A stretch of DNA of 64,000 bases from assembly GCA_019347575.1 (NCBI GenBank), contig JAHWKY010000024.1, positions 1 to 64,000 of the forward strand. Reading direction: 5' to 3'. The position numbers and the translations under genes were made by a program. The notes under the pieces were generated by a model. The model was not told the origin of the DNA, did no database searches, and was given only the letters and a program-made list of their open reading frames with translations. This DNA is from Actinomycetota bacterium. GTDB taxonomy: Bacteria > Actinomycetota > Nitriliruptoria > Nitriliruptorales > Nitriliruptoraceae. Positions 14,806 through 23,256 of the stretch are shown piece by piece; within the stretch, counting starts at the first letter, position 1, and every line of letters begins with the position of its first letter.

Positions 14806-16944
14806 GTGACCACCTCCGCGCCGCGCGCGCTCGTGTCTCTCCTCGCCGCGCTGGTCGCCACCGCTGTGGTGAGCCTGCTTCCAGCGGCCATCGCGAGGGC
14901 TCAGCAGGGCTGCACACCCGGTGCGACGCCCTACGAGGGGCTCCCCGGCGCCTCGCTGACACCCGAGGTGCACGTCAGCCAGGACGTCGACCCGGTCGTC
15001 TACGTCCGGTGGCGGGGAACGGTCCCCAGCTTCGACGGCCTCCCGCTGTCGGTCGACGTGACCGTCCCCTGCGGCGCCAGCGGGCCCCAACCGACGGTGC
15101 TCATGGCGCACGGGTTCACCGACGACAAGACCATCTGGCAGGAGACCGGCAAGAGCGACCGGGTCGTGTCCGAGGAACGCCCCGCGACCAACACCCACTG
15201 GAACAACATCTGGTTCGCCTCCCGGGGCTACACGGTCGTCAACTACACCGCGCGCGGCTGGCGCGACTCGTGCGGTCCCGACGTCCTCGGCGCGACGCCG
15301 GTCACACCCGCTCCCGCCTGCCTCGACTACGAGTACTGGATCCACCTCGATGACAAGAGATGGGAGGTCCGTGACGCCCAGTGGTTGCTCGGCGCGCTCG
15401 TCCAGAGCGGCCACGCACGCCCCGACCGCCTCGCGATGATTGGGGGCTCCTACGGCGGTGCCCCGACGCTGATGGCGGCCCTACTCGCCGATCGCATCGT
15501 GTGCGGGGGGGCGCCGGTCCCCGACGAGCTGGGGGTCGATCCGTGCGACGGCATCGCCAGCGGCGAGCTCGCGGCGTGGACCACGCCGGACGGCTCACGG
15601 ACGCTCCAGCTCGCGGTCGCCGTCCCGCTCATCACCTTCGGCGATCTGGTGCAGGTGCTGGCGCCCAACGGTCGCACGTCGGACGGCTGGCAGCACGCCC
15701 CACCGCACGGCGACGTCACCGCTCCCATCGGGGTGCCGATCGAGTCAACCCTCGCAGGTCTGCTCGCAGCCGGTAACGCCTCGGGACACTTCGCGCCACC
15801 CGGTGTCGATCCGACCTCGGACATCCTCGTCGACGCGACCCGTGTGCTCGCCGGCAACCCCTTCCCGCCGGAGGACCCCATCATCGCCCGCGCCGTGCAG
15901 GTCTACCGCGACCTCAAGTCCCCCATCACGATCGCTCCGCAGGGCCGCGTCCCCGTGTTCTGGGTGCACGGGCTGACCGATCCGCTGTTCCCGGCGTTCG
16001 AGCCGTTGACGGTGATGAACGCGGTCCAGGCTGTGGACCAGGCCTACCCGTTCAAGCTCTTCCTCGGCGACGTCGGTCACGACTACACCGGCCAGCGCGA
16101 GGACGAGTGGGCCGCGGCGATCGAGCGCATGAACGACTTCGTCGACCACCACCTGCGCCCCGACCGGACCCCGCTGCCGCCGACGTACGACGTCACCGCC
16201 ACGGTCACGCGCTGTCTCGACCACGACGCCCCGATGCGGATCGCCGTGGCGGACACGTGGCACGACCTACACCTCCACCACGTCACGTTCACGAGCGCTG
16301 AGGGAGGCGCGACCTCGACCTCCGCCCCCGGACCCGCCGCACTCGCGACGGACCCCATCTCGACGGCGACCCTGCCGCTCCCTGGCAGCTACAAGGGCTG
16401 CCGGATCATGCGACCGTCGGAGCCCGACCCGGCCGCGGTGACCTACCTGTTCGAGGTCGAGCAGGACGTGACCCTGATGGGCGGTCCCGTGGTCGAGATC
16501 GCCTACTCGACGACGGGGCCCGAGGTGCCGTTGAGCGTCCGCCTGTGGGACGTCGCGGCGGACGGCAGCGAGCAGGGCCTGGTCACCCGGGGGACCTACC
16601 GCATCGCGGAGGGGCCCGCGTCCGGTGGTGCACGGTTCCAGCTCGCGCCGCAGGGCTACCGGTTCCCCGCGGGGCACCGGATCAAGGTCGAGGTCGTCGC
16701 CAACGACGCCCCCTACTACCAGGCGAGCAACATCCCCGCGGTCGTGAGCGTGGACGGGCTCGAGCTCACCCTCCCGCTCCTGGAACCTCCCTCGGCTCGC
16801 GACGACGGCGTGTCGCCGTCTCAGCCTCCCGGCACCGGGACGGGCCGCCCGGCACCGTTGCCCGCCACCGGCGGCCTGCCGGCGCTCGCGGCGCTTGCGG
16901 TCCTCGTCATCCTCGGGACGGGCACCCTCGCTCGCCGGCGTTAG
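14806..16944 (+). CDS. CocE/NonD-type (X-Pro peptidase-like) hydrolase, sortase-anchored
   Basis: The protein has 712 residues. The signal peptide is residues 1-32 (two hydrophobic runs, then AAIARAQ). The alpha/beta-hydrolase has nucleophile S215 in GGSYGG, an aspartate in VHGLTDPLFPAF and a histidine in GDVGHDYTG. A C-terminal beta-sandwich (about 560-660) of the X-Pro dipeptidyl-peptidase type follows. The end is a sorting signal: LPATGG at 685, a hydrophobic helix, then ARRR. It therefore appears to be a cell-wall-linked esterase or peptidase acting outside the cell. GTG 14806 lies seven bases after TAGTCT, indicating a leaderless mRNA; the frame upstream of it is antisense to the cupin gene. 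Confidence 0.88.
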   Translation: MTTSAPRALVSLLAALVATAVVSLLPAAIARAQQGCTPGATPYEGLPGASLTPEVHVSQDVDPVVYVRWRGTVPSFDGLPLSVDVTVPCGASGPQPTVLMAHGFTDDKTIWQETGKSDRVVSEERPATNTHWNNIWFASRGYTVVNYTARGWRDSCGPDVLGATPVTPAPACLDYEYWIHLDDKRWEVRDAQWLLGALVQSGHARPDRLAMIGGSYGGAPTLMAALLADRIVCGGAPVPDELGVDPCDGIASGELAAWTTPDGSRTLQLAVAVPLITFGDLVQVLAPNGRTSDGWQHAPPHGDVTAPIGVPIESTLAGLLAAGNASGHFAPPGVDPTSDILVDATRVLAGNPFPPEDPIIARAVQVYRDLKSPITIAPQGRVPVFWVHGLTDPLFPAFEPLTVMNAVQAVDQAYPFKLFLGDVGHDYTGQREDEWAAAIERMNDFVDHHLRPDRTPLPPTYDVTATVTRCLDHDAPMRIAVADTWHDLHLHHVTFTSAEGGATSTSAPGPAALATDPISTATLPLPGSYKGCRIMRPSEPDPAAVTYLFEVEQDVTLMGGPVVEIAYSTTGPEVPLSVRLWDVAADGSEQGLVTRGTYRIAEGPASGGARFQLAPQGYRFPAGHRIKVEVVANDAPYYQASNIPAVVSVDGLELTLPLLEPPSARDDGVSPSQPPGTGTGRPAPLPATGGLPALAALAVLVILGTGTLARRR

Positions 16945-16947
16945 GCT
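16942..16947 (+). promoter_or_regulatory. -10 element (TAGGCT) of the aminopeptidase gene
   Basis: The TAGGCT hexamer overlaps the TAG stop of the CocE-like gene and lies 29 bases before the aminopeptidase GTG, with the GAGGAGAG ribosome site between them. Confidence 0.45.
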
Positions 16948-16976
16948 CGCCGACGAGCTGCCGAGGAGAGTCCGTC

Positions 16977-18479
16977 GTGCCGACGTTCGACGTGTCCAGC
17001 GCCGCCCTCCACAAGGCCGAGGTCGACGCACTGGTCGTGCCGGTGTTCGCGGTCGAAGGCGACGGCGGGCTGGCACTGGGTCCTGGAGCGGCCGAACTCG
17101 CCGCGACGCTCGACATCGACCTCGCTGCGGAGCTCGAGGCGGTCGGGTTCGATCCCGCAGCGGGGAACACGACGCGGATGCCGATCCGCGCCGACATCCC
17201 GGCCTCCACCCTCATCGCCGTGGGTCTGGGAGAAGCGCCCGACGTCGATGCCGAGGCGGTTCGCCGTGCCGGGGCAGTGGTCGCTGCCGCCACGATGCGC
17301 CTGACGTCGATCGCCACGACCGTCGCCGGGGCGGTCATGGAGGCGACCGATCCCCGGCTGGCCGCGCAGGCGTTCGTCGAGGGGGTGCTCCTCGGCACGT
17401 ACCAGTTCGACACCTACAAGGCCGAGTCGGAGACCTCCAGCCTCACCAACGTCCGTCTCCACGCCGCCGGTCCGGTCAAGGCCGGTGCGCTCAAGCGCGC
17501 CATCGCCTCCGGCGAGCCCATCACGGATGCGGTCGTGCTGGCTCGCGATCTCGTGAACGAGCCCTCCGGCGCGAAGCGCCCACCGGCGCTGGCCGACCGG
17601 CTCAAGGACGTGTTCAAAGGGACCGGTGTCAAGGTCAGGGTCCTCGACGAGGAGGCGCTCCAGAAGGGGGGCTACGGCGGTCTCCTCGGCGTGGGCGCCG
17701 GCTCGGACGCGCCGCCTCGGCTCGTCGAACTGACGTGGAAGCACGACAGGGCCAGGAAGCACATCGCGCTGGTCGGGAAGGGCATCACGTTCGACTCCGG
17801 GGGCCTGTCGCTGAAGACCTCCAACGGCATGCAGACCATGAAGATGGACATGGCGGGGGCGGCCAGCGTCGCCGCGGCGATCAAGGCGGCCGCGGACCTC
17901 GACCTGCGCGTGAACATCACCGGGGTGTGTGCGCTCGCGGAGAACATGCCGTCGGGGAGCGCCATCCGGCCGGGCGACGTGCTGACGATCCGGGGCGGCA
18001 AGACCGTCGAGGTGCTCAACACCGACGCCGAGGGTCGGCTCGTCCTGGCGGACGCGTTGCAGCACGCGAGCGAGAAGGCCCCCGACGCCATCGTGGACCT
18101 CGCGACATTGACCGGCGCGATCATCATGGCGCTGGGTCCCAAGATCGGCGGCCTGTACTCCACCGATGACGACCTCGCGGCGTCACTGCTGGATGCCTCC
18201 GAGCGCACCGGTGAGCCGCTGTGGCGCATGCCACTGGGACTCGAGGAGTACGGCGAGGAGCTCAAGGGCGATATCGCCGACGTCAAGAATCATGGCTGGA
18301 GCGGCGCTGGACCGACTCGGGCAGCGCTGTTCCTCCACGCGTTCGTCGGGGAGGGCATCCCGTGGGCGCACCTCGACATCGCCGGCATCGCTTGGCGCGA
18401 CACCGAGGACGGCTACATCAAGAAGGGGGCGACGGGCGCCCCGGTGCGCACGCTCGTGGAGTGGTTGCGCAGTCTCTGA
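16977..18479 (+). CDS. pepA: Leucyl aminopeptidase (M17)
   Basis: The protein has 500 residues and removes N-terminal residues from cytosolic peptides using two metals. The N-terminal macro-like domain (about 1-160) and C-terminal catalytic domain are both complete. The family motifs are present: VGKGITFDSGGLSLK (about 265-279), MKMDMAGAA and the signature NTDAEGRLVLADAL (about 347-360). GTG 16977 is preceded by GAGGAGAG. The frame is open further upstream only as shadow sequence over the CocE-like gene. The length is normal for PepA. Confidence 0.95.
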   Translation: MPTFDVSSAALHKAEVDALVVPVFAVEGDGGLALGPGAAELAATLDIDLAAELEAVGFDPAAGNTTRMPIRADIPASTLIAVGLGEAPDVDAEAVRRAGAVVAAATMRLTSIATTVAGAVMEATDPRLAAQAFVEGVLLGTYQFDTYKAESETSSLTNVRLHAAGPVKAGALKRAIASGEPITDAVVLARDLVNEPSGAKRPPALADRLKDVFKGTGVKVRVLDEEALQKGGYGGLLGVGAGSDAPPRLVELTWKHDRARKHIALVGKGITFDSGGLSLKTSNGMQTMKMDMAGAASVAAAIKAAADLDLRVNITGVCALAENMPSGSAIRPGDVLTIRGGKTVEVLNTDAEGRLVLADALQHASEKAPDAIVDLATLTGAIIMALGPKIGGLYSTDDDLAASLLDASERTGEPLWRMPLGLEEYGEELKGDIADVKNHGWSGAGPTRAALFLHAFVGEGIPWAHLDIAGIAWRDTEDGYIKKGATGAPVRTLVEWLRSL

Positions 18480-18524
18480 GCGCTCGACACGGGGCGCGTC
18501 TCGAGCCTTGATGAGGAGGGCGAG

Positions 18525-20189
18525 GTGGGCGAGCACGTACACGGCGGCCGGATCATCGCCCGTGTACTCCGGGCCGAGGGCATCGACGCCCTCTTCACGC
18601 TGACCGGCGGCCACATCTCGGCGATCTACGACGGCTGTGTCGCCGAAGGCATCCGCGTCGTCGACGTGCGCCACGAGCAGGCCGCGACCCACGCCGCCGA
18701 CGCGTACGCACGCCTGACCCACCGCCCGGGGGTGGCCGCGGTGACCGCCGGCCCTGGGCTCACCGACGCCATCACCGGCGTGGCCAACGCCTACTACGCG
18801 GACAGCCCGGTGCTGCTGCTCGCGGGACGCAACCCGCTGTCGCTCGAGGGCATGGGGGCGCTGCAGGACGCCCCACAGATCGAGCTCCTACGGCCGGTCA
18901 CCAAGCGCGCCGAGGTGGCGTTGCAGACCGACCGACTCGCCGAGATCGTCGGCTACGCCCTGCGGTCGTCGCTGTCGCCCCGCATGGGACCGACCTTCGT
19001 GGACCTACCCATGGACGTGCTCATGGTGGCCGTCGACGAGGACACGGTCGTCGCGCACGAGGGGCAGCGCTTCACCGCCCCGGCCGGCCCCGATCCCGAT
19101 GCCGTCGTGCGTGCGGTTGAGCTGCTGGCCGGTGCATCGAACCCCGTCGTGCTGTCCGGATCGGGGACCTACTGGGCACGAGCCTGGAACGACTTGCGTG
19201 GCGTGGTCGAGGTCGGCGCGTTCCCGCTGTACGTGAACTCGATGAGCCGGGGCATCCTGCCCGCCGACCACCCCAACCTCCTGGCACTGACAAGACGGCA
19301 CGCGCTGCGGAACGCCGACGTGATCCTCGCGCTCGGGATCGACTTCGACTTCCGCCTCGGCTACGGGCGGGGCGAGGGCTACGCGGACGACGTCGCGGTC
19401 ATCCACGTGGACCCGCAGGCGGACAAGGTCGGACACAACCGCAGGGTCGAGCTCGGCGTGGTCTCCGATGTCGGGGCCTTCCTCCGGGCGCTGCTGGAAC
19501 ACGAGGGCAAGTTCGGCGTGACCAGCGAGCGCTCTTGGCTCGCCGAGCTGCGTGACGAGGAGGCGAGCCGACGCTCGGCACGGGCCGAGGAGGCCAGCAG
19601 CGACCAGACGCCCATCCATCCGCTGCGCTTCGCTGCCGAGGTCGCCGAGTTCGTCGACCGCGACGCGGTGCTGATCGGTGATGGTGGCGACATCGTCGCC
19701 GTCACCGCGGGCTTCACCGAGGTGAACCTGCCCGGGCACTGGATGGACCCAGGACCGTTCGGCTGCCTCGGCGTCGGCGCGCCGTTCGCGCTCACGGCAC
19801 GGCTGGTCCGCCCCGATCACCAGGTCGTCGTGATCCACGGCGACGGGTCGTTCGGCTTCAACGGCTTCGAGTACGAGTCCGCCGCACGGCAGGGACTGCC
19901 GTTCCTCGGGGTCATCGGCAACGACGGGGCGTGGGGCGAGATGAAGGCGTTCCACGAGCGCGTCTACGGGCCCGAGGCCATGGTCGCACAGGATCTGTCC
20001 CAGGAGACGAGGTACGAACTCGTGGTCGAGGGGCTCGGCGGCCACGGCGAACGCGTCGAACGGCCCGACCAGCTACGGCCCGCCCTCGAACGTGCGGACA
20101 CGGCGGTGCGGGACGGTGTCCCGGCCGTCGTGAACGTGATCCTCGACCGGTCGTTCCGACGCGTCTCGGCGACGGCGTACGGCGCCTAG
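18525..20189 (+). CDS. Thiamine-diphosphate-dependent enzyme, 2-hydroxyacyl-CoA lyase / acetolactate synthase-like
   Basis: The 554-residue protein has the three-domain ThDP layout. The N-terminal Pyr domain has [13 protein letters not shown] and the catalytic glutamate in [16 protein letters not shown] middle domain (about 195-330) follows. The C-terminal PP domain has a [19 protein letters not shown] motif that binds the Mg-diphosphate. The opening motif resembles oxalyl-CoA decarboxylase/2-hydroxyacyl-CoA lyase relatives rather than biosynthetic IlvB, and no regulatory subunit gene is adjacent. The substrate is not determinable. GTG 18525 follows a strong GAGGAGGG site. The stop overlaps the convergent thioesterase by four bases. 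Confidence 0.85.
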   Translation: MGEHVHGGRIIARVLRAEGIDALFTLTGGHISAIYDGCVAEGIRVVDVRHEQAATHAADAYARLTHRPGVAAVTAGPGLTDAITGVANAYYADSPVLLLAGRNPLSLEGMGALQDAPQIELLRPVTKRAEVALQTDRLAEIVGYALRSSLSPRMGPTFVDLPMDVLMVAVDEDTVVAHEGQRFTAPAGPDPDAVVRAVELLAGASNPVVLSGSGTYWARAWNDLRGVVEVGAFPLYVNSMSRGILPADHPNLLALTRRHALRNADVILALGIDFDFRLGYGRGEGYADDVAVIHVDPQADKVGHNRRVELGVVSDVGAFLRALLEHEGKFGVTSERSWLAELRDEEASRRSARAEEASSDQTPIHPLRFAAEVAEFVDRDAVLIGDGGDIVAVTAGFTEVNLPGHWMDPGPFGCLGVGAPFALTARLVRPDHQVVVIHGDGSFGFNGFEYESAARQGLPFLGVIGNDGAWGEMKAFHERVYGPEAMVAQDLSQETRYELVVEGLGGHGERVERPDQLRPALERADTAVRDGVPAVVNVILDRSFRRVSATAYGA

Positions 20190-20620
20190 CTCGCCTGGGC
20201 GGTGTCGGCGGACATCTCAGCCTCGGGCTCGCCCCCAGCTTGCGCGAGCTTGTCGAGGAACCGCTGGCGGTCGATGATGACGCGCCGGTGACGGATCCTG
20301 GCGACGATCGCATCGCCATCGCGCACCATGACCTGGAACTCGAGCCTGCGCCCGTGGTGACCGATCAACGTGGCCTCCGCGGTCACGCGTGCCCCGACAG
20401 GGGTCGGCCGCTCGTGCTCGATCTCGGCGAACGCCCCAACCGATGTCTGGCCCTCGGGCAGCTCGCCCGCGATCGCGTGCACGCAGGCACGCTCGGCGAG
20501 CACGAGGACGATCGGCGTCGCCAGCACCGGCACGTCGCCGGAGCCGACCACGGCCGCCGTGTGTTCGTCGAGGACCTCGAGCTCCTCGACGTCCTTCAGA
20601 CCTGGATCGCACTCACCCAT
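20186..20620 (-). CDS. FlK-like hot-dog acyl-CoA thioesterase (2)
   Basis: This is a 144-residue hot-dog protein. The FlK triad spacing recurs exactly: T35 (VLATPIV), E43 (LAERACV) and H69 (EIEHERPTPVG), +8 and +26 residues as in T42/E50/H76 of FlK. It is only moderately similar to the copy at 13883-14284, so the two are old paralogues with probably different substrates. It is convergent with the ThDP enzyme and divergent from the membrane protein at 20787. A TACCCT hexamer lies 31 bases upstream. Confidence 0.82.
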   Translation of the reverse strand: MGECDPGLKDVEELEVLDEHTAAVVGSGDVPVLATPIVLVLAERACVHAIAGELPEGQTSVGAFAEIEHERPTPVGARVTAEATLIGHHGRRLEFQVMVRDGDAIVARIRHRRVIIDRQRFLDKLAQAGGEPEAEMSADTAQAS

Positions 20621-20651
20621 GACACGTTCCTCATCCCACGGGAACCGACCG

Positions 20652-20657
20652 AGGGTA
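20652..20657 (-). promoter_or_regulatory. -10 element (TACCCT) of thioesterase 2
   Basis: On the minus strand TACCCT ends 31 bases before the thioesterase ATG at 20620, fitting the window-wide TANNNT pattern. Confidence 0.4.
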
Positions 20658-20786
20658 ACGCGGTTCGTGCCCGCCGTCTGCTCGTCGCCGAAACCGGTCC
20701 CGGAGGTTGGTCACCGTCGACGGAGGCTGGCACCATCCGCCTCCCGGCCGCTGTCCGCCCGGGTCACCCCCTGACCGGAGGGACCG

Positions 20787-21632
20787 TTGAACGTTCCCGC
20801 TGCCGTGCTCGCCGTCGTGCTCGCCGAGGCGGCCGTCGGCGGTCTCGCCATCCTCTGGGCGTCGCCGACCTGGCGTGCCGTCCGTCACGGCTACGAGATC
20901 CTGCTCGGCTCGACGCTCGCGCTGATGGCGCTGGGCGCGTGGGCGTCCCTGCGCACCCCTCTCGACAGCGTCATCGAGTCGGCCACGACCGACACCCCCG
21001 TGCAGGCCGCGACGTGGACGGGGCGTGGGTTGGCGGCGGTTGCGATCCTCGCCGGACTGTCGGCCGTGCTCCTGCTGACCCGGCAGGCGATGGCTGGCCG
21101 GATCGTGGGGATCGTGTCCGCGGTTGTCGGTGTCGTCACCCTCGTCCCCCTGGCGCTGCTGCGCACCGCCACCGACTCGCCCGGCGGGTTCCCCCAGGGA
21201 CTCATCGAGCTGCTGCTCGGGGCGTTCTTCCTCGGTGCCGTGTGGGACGGACTGATCCTCGGCCACTGGTACCTGGTCGAGCGGCGTCTGTCGAAGAGCT
21301 ACATGGAGTGGATGGCGCGCGTGAACATCGCCGCCGTCATCGCCGGTGCCCTGGCGGTCCTCCTCAGCGCACGCAACCCGGTGCCCTGCGCCGGCCTCAC
21401 CGGCAGGGATCTGGAGCTGTGTGCGCTCACGTTCTCGCCGCTGCTGTCGATCGGGAGCACGACACTGCTGCTGGGCTTCGGTGTGGTCGCGCTCGTCGCG
21501 ATCATCGCGGGGTTCAACTACAAGCTCGCCCAGGAGGGCGGTCGCTCCATCCAGGCCGCCACGGGCATGTTCTACCTCGCCGTCATCCTCGCCCCCGCCG
21601 CCGAGTTCGCCGCCAAGGTGAGGTTCTTCTAG
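20787..21632 (+). CDS. Multi-pass membrane protein of unknown function
   Basis: The protein has 281 residues from TTG 20787, preceded by GGAGGG. About eight hydrophobic helices span the whole length; soluble parts are limited to a loop near residues 55-70 and one near 200 with two cysteines (VPCAGLTGRDLELCAL). A GHWYLVERRLSKSYMEWM stretch sits between helices. Charged residues inside helices are few, and no transporter signature is evident. I do not recognise the family. It is followed by a double hairpin and a convergent methyltransferase. Confidence 0.75.
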   Translation: MNVPAAVLAVVLAEAAVGGLAILWASPTWRAVRHGYEILLGSTLALMALGAWASLRTPLDSVIESATTDTPVQAATWTGRGLAAVAILAGLSAVLLLTRQAMAGRIVGIVSAVVGVVTLVPLALLRTATDSPGGFPQGLIELLLGAFFLGAVWDGLILGHWYLVERRLSKSYMEWMARVNIAAVIAGALAVLLSARNPVPCAGLTGRDLELCALTFSPLLSIGSTTLLLGFGVVALVAIIAGFNYKLAQEGGRSIQAATGMFYLAVILAPAAEFAAKVRFF

Positions 21633-21644
21633 CGAGCAGTTCCA

Positions 21645-21738
21645 AGCCGCGGAAGCGAAGCGACGCGGCTATCCAGAAACCCGCGCGCGGGCGGTGGTTT
21701 CCGAAGCAGCGGAAACCACCGCGTCGCGCGGGTTTCTG
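21645..21738. repeat. Two consecutive hairpins between convergent genes
   Basis: Hairpin A (21645-21670) has arms AGCCGCG/CGCGGCT and a 12-base loop. Hairpin B has arms 21674-21702 and 21711-21738, a stem of about 28 bp with one mismatch and one bulge and an 8-base loop (GAAGCAGC). The inner stem contains GGTGGTTTCC/GGAAACCACC, also found in the repeat at 32630-32684. It probably terminates both converging genes, but its length and shared core suggest a dispersed REP-like element. Confidence 0.75.
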
Positions 21739-21775
21739 AGAAGCGGCCAGTGCCACCGCCGAGGCCGGGACGGTT

Positions 21776-22354
21776 CTACCCCAGCGTGGCGACGCCGACG
21801 CCGCCGCCGAAGGGGAGGGCCGCCCCGACGACGTCGTCGTTTTCGTCGACGAGGTCCACGAAGGCGTGGAGGCTGTCGTCGTCGAGGCCGAGGACCACCA
21901 GCAGGCCACCGGCCTTGAGCAGGCGGCGGGCGTGCTGGAGCAAGGCCGGGGTGGTCCCGTGGTAGGTGTGCAGGACGCACAGTTCGTAGCCGGCGTCGGA
22001 CAGGCGCGGCAGCACCTCGAGCGGGTCGCCGGCGATCGAACGGACCTGATCGGCGACCCGAGCGTGCTCGAACGACTCGGTGGTGACCCCGTGGATCGCG
22101 TTGTCCGACTCGATGCTGGTCAGCACGCCCCGCTCCGCCATGCCTCGGAGCAACCACAAGCCGGTGACTCCGCCCGCGGTCCCGACCTCGACCACGTGTC
22201 GTGCTCCGGCGGTCGCCGCGAGCCAGGCCAGGAACGCGCCGACCTCCGGTGGCGGGGGCGAGGTCACCTCTCTCGCTCGGCTCCGCGCCGCCGCCTGCGC
22301 GTCGTTCTCCGCCGCGGCCAGGCCGCGCAGCGTCTTGAGCGCCGCGGTGTCCAC
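21776..22354 (-). CDS. O-methyltransferase, family 3
   Basis: This 192-residue class I SAM methyltransferase has motif I VVEVGTAGGVTGLWLL, an acidic SIESD at the end of strand 2, and GLLVVLGLDDDSLH near the C-terminus. It is of the caffeoyl-CoA/catechol family; the substrate is unknown. The start is placed at GTG 22354 because GGGAGG then has normal spacing; GTG 22360 overlaps that site. Mycobacteria have an O-methyltransferase (Rv1220c) in the same divergent position next to sigE, so the neighbourhood is old. Confidence 0.85.
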   Translation of the reverse strand: MDTAALKTLRGLAAAENDAQAAARSRAREVTSPPPPEVGAFLAWLAATAGARHVVEVGTAGGVTGLWLLRGMAERGVLTSIESDNAIHGVTTESFEHARVADQVRSIAGDPLEVLPRLSDAGYELCVLHTYHGTTPALLQHARRLLKAGGLLVVLGLDDDSLHAFVDLVDENDDVVGAALPFGGGVGVATLG

Positions 22355-22421
22355 CGCCACCTCCCTGCTCCGCGCTAGACGCCGTCATGCTTCCGCCGGA
22401 CATGTTCAGCACACTCCAGGA

Positions 22422-22427
22422 ACGGTA
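22422..22427 (-). promoter_or_regulatory. Possible -10 (TACCGT) of the O-methyltransferase
   Basis: The minus-strand TACCGT hexamer lies about 67 bases before the methyltransferase start, with no other TANNNT closer. Confidence 0.3.
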
Positions 22428-22465
22428 GCGGCGCGGGAGCGCCGTGCGCACGCCTCTCCGCAGGC

Positions 22466-22491
22466 GGAACCCACCGGACCGCCTGACCGTT
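22466..22491 (+). promoter_or_regulatory. ECF sigma-E type promoter (GGAAC-N17-CGTT)
   Basis: GGAAC at 22466-22470 and CGTT at 22488-22491 are separated by 17 bases, matching the -35/-10 of actinobacterial sigma-E promoters. It points at the sigma factor gene and implies autoregulation, with a leader of about 130 bases. Confidence 0.6.
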
Positions 22492-22571
22492 CGGAGGTGA
22501 GCGGGGCGTCGGGACACGTCCGCGACCCCGTCCGTCCCGGAGCGGGCGGGGCCCGGAACGCATCCCATCGT

Positions 22572-22577
22572 TACGCT
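22572..22577 (+). promoter_or_regulatory. Housekeeping-type -10 (TACGCT) before sigE
   Basis: The TACGCT hexamer lies 52 bases before the sigma factor GTG and could provide basal expression alongside the sigma-E promoter upstream. Confidence 0.4.
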
Positions 22578-22629
22578 GGGTGGTGAGCGTGCCGCAACGC
22601 ACCCCGCGACCGACCGAGGAGCAGAGCCC

Positions 22630-23256
22630 GTGCACCAGCCACCGTCCCACGGCCCCGCCGAGGGCGTGCTGTGGACGCTGGGCGACGGCGGACCTTCCGG
22701 CGAACGCGCGCGCGGCTCGTTGCCGTCGTGGGATCCCGATCCGGTCCCGACCTGGGACGAGATCGCGACCAAGTACGGCCCCAAGGTCTACAACATCGCG
22801 TACCGGTTGACGGGCGATCCCGACGAGGCCAAGGATCTGGCACAGGACGTCTTCGTCCGCGTGTACCGCAACCTCGACAAGTACCAGCCCGGCACCTTCG
22901 ACGGCTGGCTCTACCGGATCACCAAGAACCTGTTCCTCGACAAGGTCCGCCGCCGGCGCCGCCTCCGCTTCGAGTCGCTGCCCGACGAGGAGTGGCGCCA
23001 GCCCGAGGACGAGGGGCCGGGACCCGAGGACGAGGTGCAGCGCGGAGTGCTGCGTGTCGACATCGAACACGCTCTCGCCACCCTCCCACCCGACTTCCGC
23101 ACCGCGGTCGTGCTGTGCGACATCCAGGGGCTGCACTACGAGGAGATCGCCGACGCCACCGGCTGGCCGCTCGGGACCGTGCGCTCCCGCATCCACCGTG
23201 GTCGCCGGATGCTGCGCGAAGCCCTCAGCGAGGACGGAGCTCGTCGGGATGCGTGA
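22630..23256 (+). CDS. sigE: ECF RNA polymerase sigma factor, SigE family
   Basis: The protein has 208 residues. After a flexible N-terminus of about 40 residues, region 2 reads VYNIAYRLTGDPDEAKDLAQDVF and YQPGTFDGWLYRITKNLF, and region 4 (about 150-200) reads LPPDFRTAVVLCDIQGLHYEEI and GTVRSRIHRGRRMLREAL. This is the extracytoplasmic-function type that responds to envelope stress. Downstream genes encode its likely anti-sigma, an RseB-like protein and an HtrA protease, as in the mycobacterial sigE-rseA-htrA-tatB order. GTG 22630 has a GAGGAGCAGAG site. The anti-sigma start overlaps its end by eight bases. Confidence 0.92.
   Translation: MHQPPSHGPAEGVLWTLGDGGPSGERARGSLPSWDPDPVPTWDEIATKYGPKVYNIAYRLTGDPDEAKDLAQDVFVRVYRNLDKYQPGTFDGWLYRITKNLFLDKVRRRRRLRFESLPDEEWRQPEDEGPGPEDEVQRGVLRVDIEHALATLPPDFRTAVVLCDIQGLHYEEIADATGWPLGTVRSRIHRGRRMLREALSEDGARRDA

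Noticed and set aside
22552-22574. A second GGAAC...CGTT pair just before sigE
   Set aside because: The spacer is only nine bases, far from the 16-18 required for an ECF promoter.
22580-22810. A GTG-started frame a few bases after the TACGCT before sigE, like a leaderless upstream frame
   Set aside because: It runs 76 codons out of frame deep into sigE, has no conserved features, and the sigE ribosome site is independent of it.
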